A DNA stretch of 64,000 nucleotides from Halarchaeum nitratireducens (GCF_014647155.1 NZ_BMOQ01000002.1:186001-250000), one strand, 5' to 3'. Positions 1-8,785 are shown, counted from the first letter of the stretch. Translations and numbers: made by a program. Notes: a model not told the origin generated them from the letters alone.

Positions 1-321
1 GACTTCATCGAGCCCCATCAGCACGTCCGGGAGCTCCAGCGTCTCGATCCCCTGTGCGCCGGTCCGGTAGAGGTCCGAGTTCACGAACAGGAGCGTCTCC
101 TGGAGGGCCGAGAGGGGGGACGTCGCCACCACCTCGCCGTCCTCGACGAGCAACACGACGTCGTCGTCGACGTCCGGGACCGCGGCCTTCTCGACGTCGA
201 TCGGCTGCTCCGCGAACGCAGATTCGAGCATCCGATGGAGGACGTCCGGTCCCGTCGCGTTGGCGACGACGAGCGAGCGCTCCCGATCCGGGACGCGATC
301 GAGGAACCGCGTCAGCGACAT
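1..321 (-). CDS. DICT-domain sensory protein (3' end beyond window)
   Basis: The visible 107 N-terminal residues begin MSLTRFLDRVPDRERSL and match, from memory, the start of haloarchaeal DICT-domain proteins. DICT is a sensory domain associated with light-responsive signalling proteins. Supporting segments are LVVANATGPDVLHRML, a middle stretch DDDVVLLVEDGEVVATSPL, and FVNSDLYRTGAQG. The reading frame is still open at base 1, so the C-terminus is missing. The start at 321 is the only ATG giving this N-terminus. The gene follows the LOV kinase on the same strand after a 70-base gap, so the two may be co-transcribed and work in one signalling route. That link is an inference from position. Confidence 0.7.
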   Translation of the reverse strand, partial: MSLTRFLDRVPDRERSLVVANATGPDVLHRMLESAFAEQPIDVEKAAVPDVDDDVVLLVEDGEVVATSPLSALQETLLFVNSDLYRTGAQGIETLELPDVLMGLDEV

Positions 322-391
322 CGTGCTCCCCACAGCCGGTACGCGCGACGAGTGACCCGACGCCCGCGGGGTCCCGGTGATCGGACGCGGA

Positions 392-1837
392 TCATCGGAC
401 CCGTTGGAGTTCGACGCAGACGATCGTGCCGCGCGGGTCGTTGTCCTCGACCCACACGCGCCCGCCGAACTGCGTGACGAGTTCGTCCACGAGGTAGAGT
501 CCGAGCCCGGTGCCCGAACTCCGCTCGCCCTGTTCGCCGTGGTCGAAGACGGCGCGCTTTTGCGAGTCCGGGATTCCGGGGCCGTTGTCCGCGATGCGGA
601 CCGTACACGTCTCCGCGTCGGCGACGACGGAGACGTCGATGCGGACCGCCCCGCCGTCGCTGTGGAGGACCGCGTTGTCCAAGAGGTTCGTGAAGACGGA
701 GGAGAGCAGCGGCGTCGCCGACACCAGACACTCGTCCGGGAGATCGACCGGGCCGTCGACGACGAGCGAGTCCGCCTGGTACTCGAACGTCGAGCGCACC
801 TGCTCGATCTCGCGCGTCAACACGTCTCCGAGGTCGATCGGTTCGAGCGCGGGATCCTCGCTCCCGAGAATCGCGGTGAGATCGCGCACCTCCTCCGTGA
901 GCTCTTGGGTGTGGACGGCGGCGTTCATCACGCGCGAGAGCGTCTCGCGCTGGTCGGCGTCGAGGTTCCCGCGTAACTCCTCGCCCCACCCGCGGATCAC
1001 CGCCATGTCGTTACGGATGTCGTGACGGATGATCTGATTGAGCAGTTCGTACTGATCGCGCTCGGTGCTGAGCGCCTCCTCGGCCCGCTTGCGCGCGGTC
1101 ACGTCCTGCTGGAACCCGACCCAGTTCGTGACGACGCCCCGCTCGTCGCGGAGGGGCGCGATCGTCACGGCGTTCCAGAACTCCTCGCCGTCCGCGCGCT
1201 CGTTGCGGAGTTCGACCGTCGTCGACTCGTTGGCCGCCATCGCGTCGCGGAACCGCTGGACCGCGGCCTCCTCGGTCGCCTCGCACTGGAGGAACCGACA
1301 GTTCCGGCCGAGCGTCTCCAGGACGTCGTAGCCGGTGATCCGCTCGAACGCGGCGTTGGCGTAGATCAGCGGGTTGTCCGGACGGGTGTAGTCCGAGATC
1401 GTGATCCCGACGGGCGCGGCGTCGATCGCCCCGGTCTTGAGCGGCGTCGTCGGCAGCTTCTCGCGCGCGTCCTCCGCGACGCTCAGGCTCGCGAACGCCT
1501 CGCCGTCGTAGACGAACGGCGAGATACGGAGGCGATGCGAGCGCGCGTCGTCGCTCTCCTGATACGGGAGCGTCAGCGTGAGGTCGAGCGGCGTCGTCGG
1601 GTCCGCGATGTCGTCGAGCGACGCGTCGCCCCGGCGGAGCGTGCGGAGGTAGGTCGCCGCCGTTCGCGTGACCGCCGGATCGATCCCCGTCGCGTCGACG
1701 AACGTCCGCCACGCCTCGTTGGCCACGACGGCCGTCCCGGCGTCGTCGACGATGGTGATCCCGTTCGAGAGGGAGTCGAGCGCGCGCGCGGCGTACTCCC
1801 TGTCCGCTGTCCCCCTCCCGGGCGTCGGCGTCGTCAT
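392..1837 (-). CDS. LOV/PAS-domain sensor histidine kinase
   Basis: This is a 481-residue soluble kinase. Residues about 18-125 form a PAS domain. Residues about 137-250 form a second PAS domain with the LOV hallmark GRNCRFLQ (Cys180), plus Asn212, Asn222 and Gln243 at positions expected to contact flavin. A HisKA segment with IIRHDIRND (His272) follows. The ATPase domain has NLLDN (384-388), DNGPGIP (417-423) and GTGLGL (442-447). No transmembrane segment is visible, so it is probably a cytoplasmic blue-light- or redox-responsive kinase. The start at 1837 was preferred over an upstream in-frame ATG because a TATA-like element lies 25-32 bases before it, fitting a leaderless transcript. Flavin binding is inferred from the motif. 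Confidence 0.9.
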   Translation of the reverse strand: MTTPTPGRGTADREYAARALDSLSNGITIVDDAGTAVVANEAWRTFVDATGIDPAVTRTAATYLRTLRRGDASLDDIADPTTPLDLTLTLPYQESDDARSHRLRISPFVYDGEAFASLSVAEDAREKLPTTPLKTGAIDAAPVGITISDYTRPDNPLIYANAAFERITGYDVLETLGRNCRFLQCEATEEAAVQRFRDAMAANESTTVELRNERADGEEFWNAVTIAPLRDERGVVTNWVGFQQDVTARKRAEEALSTERDQYELLNQIIRHDIRNDMAVIRGWGEELRGNLDADQRETLSRVMNAAVHTQELTEEVRDLTAILGSEDPALEPIDLGDVLTREIEQVRSTFEYQADSLVVDGPVDLPDECLVSATPLLSSVFTNLLDNAVLHSDGGAVRIDVSVVADAETCTVRIADNGPGIPDSQKRAVFDHGEQGERSSGTGLGLYLVDELVTQFGGRVWVEDNDPRGTIVCVELQRVR

Positions 1838-1861
1838 ATCCACGTGTACCGACCCTCCGGG

Positions 1862-1869
1862 CTTAATAC
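1862..1869 (-). promoter_or_regulatory. TATA-like promoter of the LOV kinase gene
   Basis: On the minus strand the element reads GTATTAAG and ends 25 bases before the kinase ATG at 1837. This is the usual spacing for a leaderless haloarchaeal gene and supports the downstream start. Confidence 0.6.
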
Positions 1870-2171
1870 CTCTTGCCGCGGCGACCGACGGCGCGTCCGA
1901 CCGGTACCCGTCACGACCGACCGATATATGCGCCTGCCGGCGGACGTCCCTCCGTGGAATCGACGGAGCGCACCCCGGACTCAGGTGGTGGACGAGCGCG
2001 CTCGACGTCCTCGCCGTCGCGTCGCTGACGAACGGGGCGCCCGGAACGCTCACCCACCTGTTCACGTACACCGCGAGCGCGACCGAGATCTCGCTGTCGG
2101 TCGGGCGCGGGTGACGGAACAGGTCAACGGCCGGCGCGTCCTACGACCGCCCCTCCCGCTCCCACGGGGTC
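1870..2171. other. Intergenic stretch without a confirmed gene
   Basis: No complete gene is supported here. On the plus strand, roughly 1975-2114 reads as a coding-like, hydrophobic tail containing LRWWTSALDVL and THLFTYTASA and ends in a stop at 2112-2114. I could not find a start codon with a promoter for it. A TATATAT-like element lies near 1924-1930. It may be a gene remnant. Confidence 0.4.
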
Positions 2172-2969
2172 TCACAGCGCGTCCCGGAGGCGCTCTCGCG
2201 CCTCGGGGACGGTGAGCGGGACGTCCGAATCGTCGAGGAGTCCCGCGAACACCCGGACCGTGGTCGGCGGCCGGAGTCCGACGTCGGCGAGCAGGTCGCC
2301 GTCGGTGAGGACCGCGCGGGCGGACGCGTCGGCGGCGATGGACCCGTCGCGGTCGACGACGAGCACGCGCTCCGCGATCTCGGGGACGGCGTCGAGTGAC
2401 GGCGTGAACACGACGACGGTGCCGTCGTGATCGCGCACGAGGTCGCGGATGCGCGCGCGGTAGTGCGCGTCGACGGCGCCGAACGGTTCGTCGAGGAGGA
2501 GGACGTCCGGATCGAAGGCGAGGACGCTCGCCACCGCGGCGCGTTGCTTCTCGCCGCCGGAGAGGCGAAACGGCGGCCGGTCGAGCAGGTCGGTGAGTCC
2601 GAGTTCGTCGGCGAGCGATGCGACGCGTCGCTCCGCGCGCTCGCGCGGGAGCCCGAGCTGCGCCGGGCCGTACTCGATGTCCTCCCGGACGGTCGTGTTG
2701 AACAGGTAGTCGTTCGGGTCCTGGAGGAGCACGCCGAGGCGCTCGCGGACGGCCTCGGCGTCGGTCGTCTCCCCGAAGTACGTCACCTCGCCCGCGGTCG
2801 GGGCGACGAGGCCGCCGAGCGCGAGCTGGAGCGTGCTCTTGCCCGATCCGTTCGCGCCGACGACGGCGACGCGCTCGCCGCGCTCGATCGTCAGATCGAC
2901 GTCGCTGATCGCCGTCGTGCCGTCCGGGTAGGCGTGGGTCAGCCCGCGAGCGTCGATCACGGTGTCCAC
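2172..2969 (-). CDS. cbiO: ECF cobalt/nickel transporter ATPase CbiO
   Basis: This 265-residue ATP-binding protein powers the cobalt or nickel importer encoded with it. It has Walker A GANGSGKST near residue 40, a Q-loop at LLQDPNDYLF, the signature LSGGEKQRAAV and Walker B VLLLDEPFGAVD. The GTG start at 2969 overlaps the end of cbiQ by 13 bases, indicating translational coupling. It is the last gene of a four-gene operon, cbiM-cbiN-cbiQ-cbiO. The family is well known. Whether the metal is Co2+ or Ni2+ cannot be read from the sequence. Confidence 0.92.
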   Translation of the reverse strand: MDTVIDARGLTHAYPDGTTAISDVDLTIERGERVAVVGANGSGKSTLQLALGGLVAPTAGEVTYFGETTDAEAVRERLGVLLQDPNDYLFNTTVREDIEYGPAQLGLPRERAERRVASLADELGLTDLLDRPPFRLSGGEKQRAAVASVLAFDPDVLLLDEPFGAVDAHYRARIRDLVRDHDGTVVVFTPSLDAVPEIAERVLVVDRDGSIAADASARAVLTDGDLLADVGLRPPTTVRVFAGLLDDSDVPLTVPEARERLRDAL

Positions 2970-3769
2970 CGGATCACCCCCGAGACGACGACGGCGACGG
3001 CCGCGAGCGCGAGCAGCGCGTAGTCCGCGACGCCGACGCGACGCGAGCGACCGTACGGCGACGGCGGACGCGAGCCGCCGCGCGCTCGCATCCCCCGCCC
3101 GACGCGTTCGCCCCGATCGAGCGTGCGGAGGACGAACGTCCCGGCGATCCGCCGCGCGTCGCGCCAGCCGTCGCGGAGACCGGTCTCGCCCGTCGTTCGG
3201 CTGTTGCGCGCGAGCACGAGGCGCTGGAGTTCGTCGAAGAAGAGGAAGAGGTAGCGGTAGGTGACGGCGACGACCCAGACGAGCGGGACCGGCACGCGAA
3301 GCTCGCGGAGCGCGGCGACGAGGGCCGAGAACGGCGTCGTCAACACGAGCAGCGAGAGGAGCGCGACGCCGACGCCGACGCGGACGGTGAACAGGAGGAC
3401 GTAGGCGACGCCGGCCTCGGTGACGGTCACACCGAAGAGCCGAACGAGCGCGTCGCCCGGCAGGAGGATCGCCTGCGGGAGGACGACGAGCGCGGAGACG
3501 AGCGGGACGACCGCGGACCGCGCGAGCAGTCGGCGGAGCGGGACCGCGGAGAGGCGGGCCAAGCCGGCCGTCAGGGCGGCGAAGCAGAGCGCGACGCCGA
3601 GCGTGCGCGTGAGCACGACGCCGAGCGCGAGCGCGGTGATCGCGCACAGCGAGACGCGCGGGTCGCGGCGCTGGAGGAACCCGTCGGCGGTCGCGAGTTG
3701 TTCGGCCGCGAAGAGAGCGCGCAGCGCGCCCGTGATCGTCTCGACGGAGCGACCGAGGACGCCGCTCAC
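2957..3769 (-). CDS. cbiQ: ECF cobalt/nickel transporter transmembrane protein CbiQ
   Basis: This 270-residue T-component couples the ATPase to the substrate-specific subunit. Hydrophobic segments span roughly residues 35-70, 80-100, 110-160 and the last 25 residues. The cytoplasmic coupling region is arginine-rich, with LVLARNSRTTGE, corresponding to the Ala-Arg motifs that contact CbiO in this family. The GTG start at 3769 lies in a GTGA overlap with the cbiN stop. The previous and next genes in the operon both overlap it. Confidence 0.88.
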   Translation of the reverse strand: MSGVLGRSVETITGALRALFAAEQLATADGFLQRRDPRVSLCAITALALGVVLTRTLGVALCFAALTAGLARLSAVPLRRLLARSAVVPLVSALVVLPQAILLPGDALVRLFGVTVTEAGVAYVLLFTVRVGVGVALLSLLVLTTPFSALVAALRELRVPVPLVWVVAVTYRYLFLFFDELQRLVLARNSRTTGETGLRDGWRDARRIAGTFVLRTLDRGERVGRGMRARGGSRPPSPYGRSRRVGVADYALLALAAVAVVVSGVIRWTP

Positions 3770-4071
3770 CGTTCGAGGAGGCGTCCGGCGCCGAGCGCGA
3801 CGCCGAGCGTGAGGAGCGTCCCGATCCCGCCGGCCGCGAGCGTGCCGAGCGGGCCGTCGAGGCCGGCGACGGTGTAGTCGGGGAGGAGGCCCGGGAGAAC
3901 GGTACTGGCGGCGTCCGCGGCGCCCGTCGCGTGGGCGGCGTTCTCGAGCGGTTCGGCGTAGCCGACGGCGCCCGACGCCCACCCGAAGACGGGCGCGAGG
4001 AAGACGAGGACGAGGAGACACGCGAGCGCGCGCCGGACCCACGGGCGCGTGAAGGGGACGCCGGCACTCAT
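3766..4071 (-). CDS. cbiN: CbiN-like/PDGLE-domain subunit of the cobalt transporter
   Basis: This 101-residue protein has an N-terminal transmembrane helix (residues about 14-33), an extracytoplasmic loop with EPLENAAHATGA and LPDYTVAGL, and a C-terminal helix with GIGTLLTLGVALG. The layout matches PDGLE-domain proteins, which replace or accompany CbiN in archaeal and bacterial CbiMNQO transporters. The usual PDGLE string is replaced here by EPLEN. It starts in an ATGA overlap with the cbiM stop and ends in a GTGA overlap with cbiQ. Confidence 0.85.
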   Translation of the reverse strand: MSAGVPFTRPWVRRALACLLVLVFLAPVFGWASGAVGYAEPLENAAHATGAADAASTVLPGLLPDYTVAGLDGPLGTLAAGGIGTLLTLGVALGAGRLLER

Positions 4072-4724
4072 GCGCCCACCTCCGGGGCGGCCACCTCGTC
4101 GGCCGAGCGTCCGAGGACGAGGTCCGGACGGGCGTCCGCGACGTAGCCGTAGACGGCGGCGGTGATGGCGCCCTCGACGAGGCCGAGCAGCGCGTGGCCC
4201 ACGACCATGATCGGCACCGTGGTCCCGACGGCGTAGGCGAAGGCCGAGGAGAAGCCGACGCCGAGGCCGACGACGAGCGCGGAGACGGTGATCGCCCCCC
4301 ATCCGGCGACGAAGGCGGCGCCCGTCTCGTGGACGCCCCGGCAGGCGCGGAAGAGCGCGTAGCCGACGAAGACGTCGACGACGGCCATGGCGAAGAGGTT
4401 CGCGCCGAGCGCGATGATCCCGCCGTCGCCGAAGACGAGGGCCTGAATCGTCACGACGGCGGTCATGGCGAGCACGCCGAGCGAGGGACCGAGCAGGACA
4501 CCGGCGAACGCGCCGCCGACGAAGTGCGCGCTCGTTCCGCCCGGGATCGGCCAGTTCAACATCTGTGCGGCGAAGACGCCGGCGGCGACGACGCCGAGGA
4601 GCGGGGTCCGCTCGTCGCCGAGCTCATCGCGGGCGCGCCGGACCGCGAGACCGATCGCGGCGCCGGAGCCGAGCCAGAAGAGGCCCGCGACCCACGGGTC
4701 GAGGAAGCCGTCGGGGATGTGCAT
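4068..4724 (-). CDS. cbiM: Cobalt/nickel ECF transporter substrate-specific protein CbiM
   Basis: This 218-residue protein is the S-component that binds the metal. It begins with MHIPDGFLDP, the conserved N-terminus whose His and free amino group coordinate Co2+/Ni2+ in CbiM/NikM proteins. It also contains GGTSAHFVGGAFAGVLLG, another family hallmark. About seven hydrophobic helices are visible. An upstream in-frame ATG would bury this essential N-terminus, so the start at 4724 is secure. It is the first gene of the operon and has a TATA-like element at 4753-4760. Confidence 0.93.
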   Translation of the reverse strand: MHIPDGFLDPWVAGLFWLGSGAAIGLAVRRARDELGDERTPLLGVVAAGVFAAQMLNWPIPGGTSAHFVGGAFAGVLLGPSLGVLAMTAVVTIQALVFGDGGIIALGANLFAMAVVDVFVGYALFRACRGVHETGAAFVAGWGAITVSALVVGLGVGFSSAFAYAVGTTVPIMVVGHALLGLVEGAITAAVYGYVADARPDLVLGRSADEVAAPEVGA

Positions 4725-4752
4725 GCGTGTCCGGATCGAGTGCGAGGAGGTC

Positions 4753-4760
4753 AATAATAC
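4753..4760 (-). promoter_or_regulatory. TATA-like promoter of cbiMNQO
   Basis: The minus strand reads GTATTATT, ending 29 bases before the cbiM ATG. This predicts a leader of only a few bases, so no room is left for a long cobalamin riboswitch. Confidence 0.5.
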
Positions 4761-5110
4761 TTTCCGTGTCGTTCGTAATATTCGGGCGGATGTCCGTGAT
4801 CGAGGCGGGTCTCTTTTCGAGCGAACCGAACGAGTGCGACATTCTGCTCGTTTCGCGCCCCGAAGTGCCCGATATGTTACTCCGACCCGTCGGTGCCGCA
4901 GTGGCGAGCGACGCGGCGGTCGGATCGGTGCGGGTCGGAGCCGGCGACGCCATCGAAACCGTCATTCGCCTCCGGCGCCTCCCCCCGGCGACCACTCGTG
5001 CGCCACGTTCAGCACCGTCGTCGAGAGGGACCGGACGCGACACGCGGGCCGACCGCCGCGGGCGGGGGCGGCCGCGCGACGTCGAACGCCGGCCGCCGCG
5101 GTGGTGGACC
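4761..5110. other. Intergenic stretch between cbiM and glycosyltransferase
   Basis: The frame of the downstream glycosyltransferase stays open leftward through this stretch, with an ATG at 4790. The implied residues are arginine- and proline-rich and do not resemble a GT2 N-terminus, so I read it as non-coding. A second TATA-like string (TAATATT, about 4776-4782) may serve the plus strand. Confidence 0.4.
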
Positions 5111-6013
5111 GTGACGGCGGTGACGACGAGCGTCGTCGTCCCCGTCTACAACGACCCCGACGGGCTCTCGACGACGGTCGAGTCGCTCCTCGCGCAGGAC
5201 ACCGACGACTACGAGATCGTCGTCGCGGACAACGGCTCGACGGACGAGACGTCCGACATCGCCGCGGCGTTCGCGGACTCGGAGCCCCGCGTCCGCCACG
5301 TCGTCGAGGGCGACGTCCAGAGTTCGTACGCCGCGCGCAACGCCGGCATCGAGGCCGCCGCGGGCGACGTGATCGCCTTCGTCGACGCGGACATGTGGGT
5401 CGAGCGCGACTACGTGCGCGGAGTGACGCGGGCGGTGGCGGATCGGGAGTACGTGGGCTGTCGCGTCGAGCTCGTCGCCGGCGACGGGACGGTCGCGCGC
5501 TACCGGCGCGCGAGCGGCTTCCCCATCGAGCAGTACGTCGAGGAACACGGCTTCGCTCCGACGTGCTGTCTCGTCGTCACCCGTCACCTACTCGACGAGA
5601 TCGGCGGCTTCGACGCCCGTCTGGTGTCGAACGGCGACCTGGAGTTCGGCCGCCGGGCGCGCCGGGCCGGCTTCGCGCTGACGTACGAGCCGGACGTCAC
5701 GCTGTATCACCCGGCGCGCTCGACGCTACGGAGCGTGCTCTCGCAGAACTACCGAATCGGCCGCGGGCGCGAGCAACTGCGACGCTACCACGGCGAGCGC
5801 TTCGACGTCCGGCCGCTCGCCGACCCGCGGAACGTCCTCCCGGTCCACCCGGGGCGGTTCGCCGACTCCCTCGACGCGCCCGCGGCGCGCCGCCGCGACC
5901 TCCTCGTCTGGTACGTGATCGCGTGCGTGCAGAAGTGGGCGCGGACCGCGGGCACGCTCGCACAACGGCGGGCCGAGACGGCGCACGCGGACGGCTACGG
6001 GGAGTCCGACTGA
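5111..6013 (+). CDS. Family 2 glycosyltransferase
   Basis: This 300-residue GT-A fold enzyme is predicted to transfer a sugar from a nucleotide donor. It opens with TTSVVVPVYNDPDGL and has VVADNGSTDET and the metal-binding DxD-type motif FVDADMWV near residue 95. The acceptor region contains VSNGDLEFGRRARRAG. No membrane segment is obvious, so it is probably cytoplasmic or peripheral. The GTG at 5111 was chosen because the Rossmann core begins within a few residues of it. No close promoter was seen, so the exact start is uncertain. Confidence 0.82.
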   Translation: MTAVTTSVVVPVYNDPDGLSTTVESLLAQDTDDYEIVVADNGSTDETSDIAAAFADSEPRVRHVVEGDVQSSYAARNAGIEAAAGDVIAFVDADMWVERDYVRGVTRAVADREYVGCRVELVAGDGTVARYRRASGFPIEQYVEEHGFAPTCCLVVTRHLLDEIGGFDARLVSNGDLEFGRRARRAGFALTYEPDVTLYHPARSTLRSVLSQNYRIGRGREQLRRYHGERFDVRPLADPRNVLPVHPGRFADSLDAPAARRRDLLVWYVIACVQKWARTAGTLAQRRAETAHADGYGESD

Positions 6014-6030
6014 GCGGCGAGACCGGCGGA

Positions 6031-7635
6031 CTAGCCGGCGACGCGCGCGGCGAGCGTCACACCGGTCGCGGTCGGCGCGTCCGTCGAGTCCGTCGCGTTC
6101 GTCACGTTCCCCGTCTCCTCGATGACGTAGCGCTGGCCGACCATCGGATCGAGGAGCGTGTCGACGGGTGCCCGGTCGTCGCGGAGCGTCGGCACGTCGT
6201 CCGTCGGCACGTCGACGGCGTACTGCTCGATCGCGTCGCCGAGGTCGATGCCGATGTCGCGCGCCGCGTTCCGCTCGCGCAACTCGGCCTGCGTCACGTG
6301 CGTCCCGCGCTTCGTGGCGACGAGTTCGACGTTCTGCACGACGTTCGTGTCGGTGGTCGGGAAGCTGTACACCTGGGGGAAGACCTCGTTCATCGTCTCG
6401 TACTCGGCGCGGTAGAACTGCGAGGCGGGACCCGTGGGCGCGGAGATGACGTTGGCGACGACCCCCCCGTTCGGGGAGAGGCGATCCGACGCGAGCGACA
6501 TGAACTCCCGGGTCGTCAGCTGGAACGGTACCTTGTCCTTCTTGTAGGCGTCGAGGACGATCAGGTCGTAGGTCTCGTCCGTCTCCCGGAGGAACTGACG
6601 GCCGTCACCGACGTGGGCGGTGACGTCGTACTCGTCCGCCCGGAAGTACGCCTCGGCGACGCGGACGACTTCGGGGTCGATCTCGACGACGTCGACGCTC
6701 GCGTCGTACTCGGCGGCGAAGCGCTTCGGCCCCGTGAACCCGCCGCCGCCGACGAACAGCACGCGGTCGATGTCGTCCGGGTCGTCGGCGAGGAGGTAGG
6801 GCATGTGGAAGTACTGGGTGTACTCGAAGACGTGTCGCGTCGGGTCGCTCTTGTCCATCGCGCTGTGGCGCTGGCCGTCGAGGTAGAGCGTCCGCGTGTC
6901 GCCGTCGTCGACGACCGCGAGGTCCTGGTACGCCGTGTTCGTCTCGTAGACGACGTCGCCGCGGGCGGTGTAGCCGAACGCGCCGGTCGCGGTCGCCGCG
7001 ACGAGGAGGAGCGCGACGACGAGCGTCGAGAGCGTCGCTCGTCGGTCCGACGGCCACGCGAGGACGCCCGCGGTCACGACGAGCGTCGCCCCGAGCGCGA
7101 AGGCGATCCGCGAGACGGAGAGCGAGGGGATGAGGACGAAGGTCGTACCGAACGCTCCGACGATGCTCCCGACGGTCCCGAGCGCGTAGACGCGCCCGGA
7201 GGCCTCGCCGATCCCCTCCCGGTCGGTGAGTTCGGCCGCGTACGGGCTGATGAATCCGAGCAGGTACGTCGGCGGTCCGAACAGGAGGACGACGGCGGGG
7301 AGGGACGCGAAGCGCGCGGGGAGCGGGAGCGCCGCCGCCGACGCCAACAGCTGATCGGCGAAGACGATGAGGACGGCGACGTACACCGCGGAGCCGAGCA
7401 GCAGGCGGACGAGCCGACCGTTCGTCGCCTCCTCGGCGGCCCGCTTTCCCCCGTAGTGGTACCCCACGCTCAGCGCGGCGAGGAAGACGGCGATGACGCT
7501 CCCCCACGTGTAGATCGAACTGCCGAACTGGGGCGCGACGATCCGTCCCGCTAGGATTTCGAGGCCCATGCTGACGACCCCCGAGGCGAAGACGGCCAGC
7601 TCGGCTCTGTCCAGCCGATCCGCCAGCACGCTCAT
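6031..7635 (-). CDS. Membrane-anchored spermidine-synthase-like protein
   Basis: This 534-residue protein fuses about seven N-terminal transmembrane helices (residues about 10-220) to a spermidine-synthase-type Rossmann domain (about 225-480). The latter has FVGGGGFTGPKRF, VVEIDPEVV, GDGRQFL and DLIVLDAYKKDK. Standard aminopropyltransferases have an Asp-Ser pair where this protein has Asp-Ala, so the substrate may differ from putrescine. The fusion is common in archaea and bacteria and its reaction is mostly unassigned. A TATA-like ACTTATC about 25-31 bases upstream suits a leaderless start at 7635. Confidence 0.85.
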   Translation of the reverse strand: MSVLADRLDRAELAVFASGVVSMGLEILAGRIVAPQFGSSIYTWGSVIAVFLAALSVGYHYGGKRAAEEATNGRLVRLLLGSAVYVAVLIVFADQLLASAAALPLPARFASLPAVVLLFGPPTYLLGFISPYAAELTDREGIGEASGRVYALGTVGSIVGAFGTTFVLIPSLSVSRIAFALGATLVVTAGVLAWPSDRRATLSTLVVALLLVAATATGAFGYTARGDVVYETNTAYQDLAVVDDGDTRTLYLDGQRHSAMDKSDPTRHVFEYTQYFHMPYLLADDPDDIDRVLFVGGGGFTGPKRFAAEYDASVDVVEIDPEVVRVAEAYFRADEYDVTAHVGDGRQFLRETDETYDLIVLDAYKKDKVPFQLTTREFMSLASDRLSPNGGVVANVISAPTGPASQFYRAEYETMNEVFPQVYSFPTTDTNVVQNVELVATKRGTHVTQAELRERNAARDIGIDLGDAIEQYAVDVPTDDVPTLRDDRAPVDTLLDPMVGQRYVIEETGNVTNATDSTDAPTATGVTLAARVAG

Positions 7636-7734
7636 TGGCGTGCGTTAGCTCCGCATGGGGATAAGTTCGGAGGGGCGTCGGGCGGGAAGTCGGTCACCGA
7701 CCGAGTCGACCGGTCGAGCGGTTCGACCGGCTGA

Positions 7735-7980
7735 CCCGCCGGGGCGTACATAGACACGCCCGGAGAACCACCGTGCGGAACGTCATCATACGTCTCAGAG
7801 CTCGCCGCGATCTTCGAGCGCGTCGCGGGCGAACGCGACGTGCGCGAGGAGCGGGCGGAGACGTACGACCGGAACCCGGAGGAGCACGACGCGAACCGCG
7901 ACGTCGCTCGTGCGGTCGACGACGGGTTCGGCGACGCGATCGCCGGCGGGGAAGCCGGACGGGGTCCGCCGGCCGGGTGA
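7735..7980 (+). other. Open, coding-like stretch without a start codon
   Basis: The plus strand is open from a TGA at 7732-7734 to a TGA at 7978-7980. It reads as acidic haloarchaeal-like protein, for example ELAAIFERVAGERDVREER and HDANRDVARAVDDGFGDA. No ATG or well-placed GTG begins it. It may be a decayed small gene, or coding bias by chance between the two flanking genes. Confidence 0.3.
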
Positions 7981-7987
7981 GGGCCCG

Positions 7988-8785
7988 CTACTCGGTGAGG
8001 AGCGTCACGTCGAGCCAGTTCGCGGAGTGCGTCAGGCTCCCCATCGAGACCACGTCGACGCCGGCGGCGGCGTAGTCCGCGACGGTCTCCGGCGTGATCC
8101 CGCCCGAGGCCTCGGTGAGCACGTCGTCGGGGAGCGTCTCCACGCAGTCCGCGACTTCGGCGGGCGTCATGTTGTCGAGCAGGACGATGTCCGCGCCGTA
8201 GGCCGCGGCGCGGCGGGCTTGGGGCTCCGTCTCCGCCTCGACCTCGACCTTCGTCGTGAAGGAGGCGCGTTCGCAGGCCTCGCGGACGGCCGTCTCCAAT
8301 CCGACGATGTCGATGTGGTTCTCTTTGATGAGCACGGCGTCCGCGAGGTCGTAGCGGTGCGGGTCGCCGCCGCCGACGCGGACCGCCTTCTTCTCGAAGT
8401 AGCGAAAGCCGGGCGTCGTCTTGCGGGTCGCGGCGACGCGCGTCTCGCCGGCCCGATCGACGCAGGTCCGGGTCGCGCTGGCGATCCCGCTCATGCTCCC
8501 GAGGAAGTTGAGGGCGAGGCGTTCGGCTTCGAGGAGCGCGCGTGCGTCGCCCGACACTCGCAGGACGTCGTCGCCAGCCGCGATGGCGTCCCCGTCGTCG
8601 ACGACGGTCTCGACGGTGAGACCGACGTGCTCGAAGAGCGAGCGGGCCTCCGCGACGCCCGCGGCGATCCCAGAATCGCGGGTCCGAACGACCGCGTCGG
8701 CGTCGTGGCCCTCGACGAGCGCGCTCGTCACGTCCCGCCAGCCGGCCCCGTCTTCTTCGAGGAAAGCGTGTGGTCTCGTGTCCAT
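7988..8785 (-). CDS. nadC: Nicotinate-nucleotide pyrophosphorylase (quinolinate phosphoribosyltransferase)
   Basis: This 265-residue enzyme converts quinolinate and PRPP to nicotinate mononucleotide, CO2 and pyrophosphate in de novo NAD synthesis. Diagnostic motifs are ATRKTTPGFRYFEKKAV, VGGGDPHRYDLADAVLIKENH, KVEVEAET, DIVLLDNM and EASGGIT. The length is a little under the usual 280-290 because the N-terminal lobe starts compactly at MDTRPHAF. The start at 8785 fits a TATA-like element about 25-30 bases upstream (8808-8814). nadA and nadB, often adjacent in haloarchaea, are not in this window. Confidence 0.92.
   Translation of the reverse strand: MDTRPHAFLEEDGAGWRDVTSALVEGHDADAVVRTRDSGIAAGVAEARSLFEHVGLTVETVVDDGDAIAAGDDVLRVSGDARALLEAERLALNFLGSMSGIASATRTCVDRAGETRVAATRKTTPGFRYFEKKAVRVGGGDPHRYDLADAVLIKENHIDIVGLETAVREACERASFTTKVEVEAETEPQARRAAAYGADIVLLDNMTPAEVADCVETLPDDVLTEASGGITPETVADYAAAGVDVVSMGSLTHSANWLDVTLLTE

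Noticed and set aside
312-989. Arginine-rich minus-strand frame of 225 codons over the LOV kinase gene
   Set aside because: It is the out-of-frame shadow of a clear kinase gene with all motifs in the other frame.
1975-2114. Hydrophobic plus-strand coding-like tail before cbiO
   Set aside because: No start codon or promoter in frame could be found; kept only as a possible remnant.
4725-5110. Possible cobalamin riboswitch before cbiM
   Set aside because: The TATA-like element allows only a few leader bases, and no conserved B12-box was seen.
4465-7554. Plus-strand frame of 1029 codons across several genes
   Set aside because: It is antisense or out of frame to the glycosyltransferase and the spermidine-synthase-like gene, and consists of charged low-complexity residues typical of GC-rich shadows.
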